A DNA stretch of 37,761 nucleotides from NCBI GenBank assembly GCA_937893795.1, contig CALCTH010000380.1:1-37761 (forward strand), given 5' to 3'. Within the stretch, counting starts at the first letter, position 1, and each line of letters opens with the position of its first letter. Made by a program: the position numbers and the translations under genes. Positions 33,336 to 37,761 of the stretch are shown here, in pieces. The notes under the pieces were generated by a model. That model had not been told where the DNA came from. It was given only the letters and a program-made list of their open reading frames with translations, and ran no database searches. The DNA comes from an uncultured Myxococcales bacterium. GTDB lineage: Bacteria; Myxococcota_A; Polyangia; Polyangiales; Houyiibacteriaceae.

Positions 33336-34205
33336 ATGACGAGCCTCGCCAAGGCCCCGACCTACGCCCATTCCGGCAAGGCCACCCCGCGCGGGCTGGT
33401 GTTCGGCTTCGCGTCCCTCGTGGTCGCACCCTTCCTCGGCGCGCTCTACGCGGTCGGGATCTTCACCATCCCCTTCATCTACCTGAACGCCATCCTGACG
33501 CTGGTCTTCGGCGGCTTGCTCGGCTTCGGCATCGCATCGGCGCTTCGCTCGGGAGAGGTGCGGAGCGCGTTCCTCTCCCTAGCCTTCGTCGCCGTGGGCA
33601 CGGCGCTCGCCTACTACGTGCACTGGGCCGTGTGGCTGAATCGCCTCAGCGAGGGCGAGCTCGCGCTGATCGAGGCGCTCCGCCCGGACGTGATGCTCGA
33701 CTTCATCGGTGGCGTCTACGACGTCGGCGCGTGGAGCCTTGCCGGGAACGACGTCTCCGGCATGGCGCTCGGCGCCGTGTGGGCCGTGGAGCTCGCGCTC
33801 ATCTTCGGGGCGAGCTTGCTCGCGGGCTTCACCATCGCCACGGGGGACGTCTACTGCGAGTCCTGCGGTCGCTGGTGCGACAAGCACGACGACGTGCTCG
33901 CCCTCGACGGCACCGCCGATCCCGGCGCGCTCCAGTCGCGCCTGGCCGCCGGTGACCTCGCGGTCCTCGGCGAGCTTCCGCGCGTCACCCAGGGCGACCC
34001 GACCTGGTTCCAGATCAACCTCCAGCGCTGCCACGGCTGCGGCCAGACCAACACGCTGAACCTCGACCGGGTGACGCTCACCGCGGACGACAAGGGCAAA
34101 GAGCAGCGCAAGGAAGACCGGCTCCTGGAGGGCCTGCTGCTCACGCCGGAGCAGGCCGATTGGGTCACGCGCGTGGGCGGCGGGGATCCCTCCTACGCGG
34201 GCTGA
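33336..34205 (+). CDS. Membrane protein with cytoplasmic zinc-ribbon-like domain
   Basis: Predicted 289 residues. Four hydrophobic segments are visible: about 20-44, 46-68, 78-100 and 142-168. They are followed by a soluble tail with a zinc-finger pattern: CESCGRWC (Cys174, Cys177, Cys181, plus His184) and CHGCG (Cys232, Cys235). The last part is charged (KGKEQRKEDRLLEG). GGGAG 2 bases before ATG 33336 supports the start weakly. I recognise no family. A metal-sensing or redox membrane protein is only a guess. It is divergent from the PEGA-like gene, and its stop is 34 bases from the convergent gene. Confidence 0.75.
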   Translation: MTSLAKAPTYAHSGKATPRGLVFGFASLVVAPFLGALYAVGIFTIPFIYLNAILTLVFGGLLGFGIASALRSGEVRSAFLSLAFVAVGTALAYYVHWAVWLNRLSEGELALIEALRPDVMLDFIGGVYDVGAWSLAGNDVSGMALGAVWAVELALIFGASLLAGFTIATGDVYCESCGRWCDKHDDVLALDGTADPGALQSRLAAGDLAVLGELPRVTQGDPTWFQINLQRCHGCGQTNTLNLDRVTLTADDKGKEQRKEDRLLEGLLLTPEQADWVTRVGGGDPSYAG

Positions 34206-34239
34206 CGTTCCGCGCCCGCAAGACGGAGGTCGAGCGCGA

Positions 34240-34821
34240 CTACTTCCAGCGGCCCTCGAGCATCGCGCTATCCGGGCCCGTCGTGTGGCCCCGGACGACG
34301 GGCTCCTTGCGACCCGCCGTGCGGAGCATCTCCTCCGTCGCGGCACATAGACCGCGCACGACGAAGTCGTCGATGCCCGGGAAGTCGCTGATGAAGAGGC
34401 GCCCGTGACCCTCGCCGGACTCGGTCCGCACGCTGCCGCGGTCGTAGCCCTTGCGCACGAGCGTCGGAATCCGGTCCGTCATCGAATCGTCGTCGACGAA
34501 GCGGAGGAAGACTCGCCAGATGCGCTTCATGGTGCGCTGAATCGACGCTCGAACCGTCGCGACGTGAAGTGCCGGCACGGGCTCCCCCGTGGCCTCCGAA
34601 AGAGCCTCGTAGGCGCGCTTGACCGCGTCGAAGGGGACCCAGCCGACCGCCGTCGCGTAGCGTAGCTCGTCGCCCACGGGGCCGAGGGTCGCGAGGCAGG
34701 CGTGGACGCGGTCCTCGCCGAAGCGGTCGAACCAATACTCCCGCTGCGCGATGAAGACCGCCGCCGAGAAGCGTGGTCCCGGGCCGGTGGACGGCGTCTG
34801 GTTCGGGCGCACGACGGGCAA
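34240..34821 (-). CDS. Hypothetical protein, possible DUF2378-like
   Basis: Predicted 193 residues if TTG 34821 is used, or 190 from the GTG at 34812; neither has a clear ribosome-binding site. No signal peptide or transmembrane segment. Blocks: FIAQREYWFDRFGEDRVHACL, then VGWVPFDAVKRAYEAL, then VRASIQRTMKRIWRVFLRFV, then IPTLVRKGYDRGSVRTESG and a C-terminal Trp. This order faintly recalls the DUF2378/heme-NO-binding-like proteins that are multiplied in myxobacteria. That link is unproven and needs a profile search. Confidence 0.55.
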   Translation of the reverse strand: MPVVRPNQTPSTGPGPRFSAAVFIAQREYWFDRFGEDRVHACLATLGPVGDELRYATAVGWVPFDAVKRAYEALSEATGEPVPALHVATVRASIQRTMKRIWRVFLRFVDDDSMTDRIPTLVRKGYDRGSVRTESGEGHGRLFISDFPGIDDFVVRGLCAATEEMLRTAGRKEPVVRGHTTGPDSAMLEGRWK

Positions 34822-34894
34822 GCGTACGACACGCGTCGCCCTTCGTTGAGGTGCGCCGTCTCGGTCGCGCGTGCCTCGACGCCGCGCGCCGCCC

Positions 34895-36193
34895 TCAGGG
34901 CGCGCCCGCGTCGAGGTCCACGCCCGCCGCCGAGACCTGGGCGCTGACCCGCCAGGCGTTGCAGTCGCGCAGTGGATCGCAGCCGCCCAACGAGCACCTC
35001 CCGCCCGCGCAGACGGAGTCCGGGGGCGTTCGCCAGTCGCCTCGGTCCCGCGGGTCGCACTCCTCGCTCAGCGTCAGCGTGGTGGCCAGCAGCCGGCAGA
35101 GAGGGGCCCGGAGCGGCGGGTTCTGGAGCACGATGCCGAGCGTGTCCTCTACCTGAATGTAGCCCTCCAGCGTGCCCCCGGGTGCGAACCCGACGATCTC
35201 CACCGCAGGGTCGCGCGTGCCCGCGCAGGTCCGGCTGGCGTCGAGGTCGAGCGTCAAGCGAACTCCGCGCAGCGGGAGCTCGAAGGGAAGGCCGCTGCCG
35301 GCCGAGCCCGCGATGGGGAACGAGACCACCTCGGTCGCGCGTTCCGTCGTGAGCTGATCGCCCGCGTAGCTCGCCGCCAGCCGGATGGGGCCCCAGCGTC
35401 CCGCGTCACGCAGCAGCGGGTTGTCCGAGCGGGCGTCGGTGGGCGCGTCGTCGAAGCGGAAGAGATCGCTCGCCGCCGGATCGTCTCGAGAGCCGCCCCC
35501 GAGGGAGACGGACACGCGTTCGTCTCCGCCGTCGACGCTCACGAGCACGTTCAAGCGTTCCGCGTCCACGAAGCTCTGGACGAGCCCCGGCACGAGCGGG
35601 GCTCCGCCGGCCGCCGGCACCGCCAGCGGGCCCGGTGCCTCGAAGGCGAAGCTGTTCAGGCGCACCACGACCGCGTCGCGTCGCGCGATGTTCGAGGCCC
35701 GGAAGCAGCACGCGCCCAGCAGTCCCTCGGGGTTCGGGATCTCGTCCCCGGCCGGACAGTCGGGGTTCGGCGCCACGTCCATGTCGATGGGGAGGCTCAT
35801 GTCGCCAACGCCCATATCGGCGCCCATCGGGTCGCAGGTGTCCGTTTCTGGGACGACCGCGCAGGTCCCCGCGTCGCGGAGCGCCTGCATGGCGGCGACC
35901 TCCGGCGCGCAGCCATCACACTCCGGCGCGCCGCAGCTCTGCAGTCCGACGCAGAGCACGAGCGCGTCGATGGCCTCGGTGCACTCGGCGTTCATGTTTC
36001 GGCGCCGGAGCTCGTTTCGGAACTGAACCTGCTCCGCGACGCAGGTCGCCCGGTCGCGACGATCGAGCAGGCCGCAGGTCACGGCGCGGTCGCAGACCGC
36101 GGTGACCGGTCCGGGGGCGTCGTCGCCGCAGCCCGCCGTGCCGAGCGGCGAGGCCAAGAGCAGAAGAAGCGGCCACGCGGGGAGGGAACGCAT
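34895..36193 (-). CDS. Cysteine-rich hypothetical lipoprotein
   Basis: Predicted 432 residues. The signal peptide is MRSLPAWPLLLLLASPLGTAGC, with GTAGC as lipobox (Cys22). A cysteine-rich region (about 34-125) follows: CDRAVTC, then CTEAIDALVLCVGLQSC, then CDGCAPEV. Then an Asp/Met/Pro-rich linker (GADMGVGDMSLPIDMD), a beta-rich middle, and a second Cys-rich end (CAGGRCSLGGCDPLRDC). No family recognised. AGGGTG lies 9 bases upstream of ATG 36193. It is divergent from the beta-helix lipoprotein gene at 36316; the 122-base gap should contain both promoters but no clear motif is seen. Confidence 0.72.
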   Translation of the reverse strand: MRSLPAWPLLLLLASPLGTAGCGDDAPGPVTAVCDRAVTCGLLDRRDRATCVAEQVQFRNELRRRNMNAECTEAIDALVLCVGLQSCGAPECDGCAPEVAAMQALRDAGTCAVVPETDTCDPMGADMGVGDMSLPIDMDVAPNPDCPAGDEIPNPEGLLGACCFRASNIARRDAVVVRLNSFAFEAPGPLAVPAAGGAPLVPGLVQSFVDAERLNVLVSVDGGDERVSVSLGGGSRDDPAASDLFRFDDAPTDARSDNPLLRDAGRWGPIRLAASYAGDQLTTERATEVVSFPIAGSAGSGLPFELPLRGVRLTLDLDASRTCAGTRDPAVEIVGFAPGGTLEGYIQVEDTLGIVLQNPPLRAPLCRLLATTLTLSEECDPRDRGDWRTPPDSVCAGGRCSLGGCDPLRDCNAWRVSAQVSAAGVDLDAGAP

Positions 36194-36315
36194 GGGCAGA
36201 CACCCTAGTCCGTGCCCGAGCCATTGGGGTCACCAACCTTCGCAGGGCCGGCGCGTTCACGAGCGGCGCTTCAACCGTGTGCTCTCTTCCAGTATCGTCA
36301 CATCGGGAGGTAGTG

Positions 36316-37761
36316 ATGGGCGGAATGGCGCGTACGTGGGCGGTCGGCGCGGTGGCGCTGGCGTTGGCGGCCTGCGGCGACGAGCCCGCGCCGCTCCCCT
36401 CCGCGACGGGGGGCGCGACCTTCGTCGACGCCGGCACGCCGCTGGTTTCCGGCGCGACCCTCGCGTCCATCGTGGCCACCCAGGGCCTCGTCGATTGCCT
36501 CGGCGGCGCGCGCCTCGATTTCGAGCGGGACCCCGCCGGGCGCCCGATCCTCCCGGGAGATCGCCTCGAGGAGCGCTACCGGGCCTGCGGGGTGCGCCTC
36601 GCCTGCGCGGATCCTGAAGGCGAGGCGCGCCCCTGCATCGCCTTCGACTCCGCGGCGCCCACGGGTGGAGACGAGGACGTGGGTACGCCGCACGAGGACT
36701 TCGGCGGCCCGGGAATCGGCGTCGGCGGCGCGGCGGGCGAGCCCGGCGCCAACGACCAGCCCGAAGGCAACGTGCTCATCATCTCGGAGAACGACGCGGA
36801 CCGCGACGGCGACGGCCGCATCGACGTGCCCGACGACCTCGGCGGCGGCGGCGAGATCGAGATCTTCTTCGACGAGCCGATCGACCTGGTGGGGATGACC
36901 GTGCTCGACGTCGATCGCGACGAGCGCGATGGGTTCGTGCAGCTGGACACGGGCGGCGAGGAGATCCTGCCGCGCCCGCTCATCAACTTCGGGAGCAACT
37001 CGCGCCAGATCGTGCCGCTTCGGGAGCCCCCCGACGTGCTTCGCATTCGCGTGCGTCTTGCGGGCTCCGGCGCCATCGCCGGCCTCACCTTCCTCTGTGA
37101 GGGCGGCGGGCTCTTCGCCGATGCCGACGGCGACGGCTTCGGCGACCCCGCGAGCCCCTCCACGTCCTGCGTGCCCGGGCCGGGCTTCGTGGCCGACTTC
37201 TCGGATTGCGACGACACGGACCCGGAGGTCTTCCCCGGCGCGCCCGACGCGCCCGACGACGCGTTCATCGACGCGAACTGCGACGGGCTGGACGGGGACG
37301 CCGAGCGCCTCGTCTTCGTGGCGCCGGACGGTTCCGACGGCGGCGACGGTACCCGCGAGCGCCCCTTCGAGACGCTTCCTCGCGCCATCGCGCGCGCCAG
37401 CGCTAGCGGCTTCGCGGTGGCCGTCCACGAGGGACTCTACGAGGACGACGAGGCTCTCGAGCTGGACGAGGGCACGTCGGTCTACGGCGGCTACTACCGC
37501 GACGGGGCCGGCGAATGGCGCCGTGGCGCCGGTCACCGAGCGACCCTCGAGGTCCACGGGGGGCCCAGCGACTCCTCGGAGGTCATCGGCGTGCTCGCGG
37601 AGAGCCTCCTCGTCACGACGGTCTTCGAGCGTGTCGACGTGGAGACGCAGGCCGATGGCGTCGTGGGCCGCTCCTCCTTCGGCATCGTGGCGACCGACTC
37701 CCCGGGTCTCGTGCTTCGTCACCTCGCCGTTCGCGCGGGCGATGGCGAGGACGGGGTGGAT
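36316..37761 (+). CDS. MopE-motif / parallel beta-helix lipoprotein, 5' part
   Basis: The frame is open from ATG 36316 to the window edge (482 codons, no stop), so the 3' end is missing. GGGAGG just upstream of ATG supports the start. The signal peptide is short: MARTWAVGAVALALAACG, with ALAAC as lipobox. A Gly/Asp-rich region has calcium-loop-like DADGDGFGDP and a MopE-type motif (FSDCDDTDPEVFPG then DANCDG, about residues 295-325). From about residue 335, GTRERPFETLPRAIARA introduces a DUF1565-like right-handed beta-helix (VYGGYYRDG, then LVLRHLAVRAGDG). Such proteins are surface or secreted and may bind carbohydrate or copper/calcium. An antisense frame on the other strand is rejected. Confidence 0.82.
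   Translation, partial: MGGMARTWAVGAVALALAACGDEPAPLPSATGGATFVDAGTPLVSGATLASIVATQGLVDCLGGARLDFERDPAGRPILPGDRLEERYRACGVRLACADPEGEARPCIAFDSAAPTGGDEDVGTPHEDFGGPGIGVGGAAGEPGANDQPEGNVLIISENDADRDGDGRIDVPDDLGGGGEIEIFFDEPIDLVGMTVLDVDRDERDGFVQLDTGGEEILPRPLINFGSNSRQIVPLREPPDVLRIRVRLAGSGAIAGLTFLCEGGGLFADADGDGFGDPASPSTSCVPGPGFVADFSDCDDTDPEVFPGAPDAPDDAFIDANCDGLDGDAERLVFVAPDGSDGGDGTRERPFETLPRAIARASASGFAVAVHEGLYEDDEALELDEGTSVYGGYYRDGAGEWRRGAGHRATLEVHGGPSDSSEVIGVLAESLLVTTVFERVDVETQADGVVGRSSFGIVATDSPGLVLRHLAVRAGDGEDGVD

Noticed and set aside
34871-36208. 445-residue plus-strand frame antisense to the Cys-rich lipoprotein
   Set aside because: Low-complexity translation; the minus strand carries a clear signal peptide and lipobox.
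36298-37722. 474-residue minus-strand frame at the right edge
   Set aside because: The opposite plus frame has an export signal and MopE/beta-helix motifs; the minus frame is a shadow.
1-37761. tRNA, rRNA, CRISPR array, transposase or phage genes
   Set aside because: None seen: no cloverleaf-like conserved T-loop sequence, no spaced direct repeats and no transposase motif in any convincing frame.

Overview
This is about 37.8 kb of very GC-rich DNA with strong G/C third-position bias. It looks like a chromosomal segment from a myxobacterium-like member of the Myxococcota, perhaps of the Polyangia/Sandaracinus type. The grounds are gene content: many large surface lipoproteins with Asp/Pro-rich linkers, FG-GAP or other beta-propeller repeats, MopE-like metal-binding motifs, small cysteine-repeat lipoproteins and a hybrid histidine kinase. 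I see no rRNA, tRNA, CRISPR array, insertion sequence or phage gene. No species assignment is possible from reading alone.

Layout. 1-4607 holds the 3' end of an FG-GAP protein, a Cys-rich MopE/propeller lipoprotein and an unknown lipoprotein. 4645-13738 (minus strand) is a two-gene operon that I recognise with high confidence. It encodes trifunctional propionyl-CoA synthase (pcs) followed 28 bases later by bifunctional malonyl-CoA reductase (mcr). These are the two signature enzymes of the 3-hydroxypropionate bi-cycle known from Chloroflexus. Together they would turn malonyl-CoA into 3-hydroxypropionate and then propionyl-CoA, using NADPH and ATP. No other bi-cycle gene lies in the window.

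13912-19486 (minus strand) holds a small lipoprotein and, upstream of it, a tight four-gene cluster. That cluster is an alpha/beta-hydrolase fused to a caspase-like protease, a membrane coiled-coil protein joined to it by an ATGA overlap, a small protein with a basic head and acidic tail, and an FG-GAP lipoprotein. It has the look of an uncharacterised system. 19560-25325 has a SAM methyltransferase, an unknown protein, a soluble hybrid histidine kinase, and a propeller lipoprotein gene split by an apparent one-base deletion.

25541-30810 has a Cys-repeat mini-lipoprotein, an Old Yellow Enzyme, a nucleoside 2-deoxyribosyltransferase-like protein, a HAD hydrolase and an 803-residue propeller lipoprotein. 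31048-37761 has a DUF4423-type regulator divergent from that lipoprotein, a P-loop kinase behind a PEGA-like exported protein, a membrane zinc-ribbon protein, two unknowns, and the 5' part of a MopE/beta-helix lipoprotein that runs off the window end.

The metabolic operon and the protease cluster are the parts most worth follow-up. At least nine predicted lipoproteins make this a cell-surface-rich neighbourhood. Almost all gaps between genes are short, and none exceeds 300 bases; the longest is about 270.
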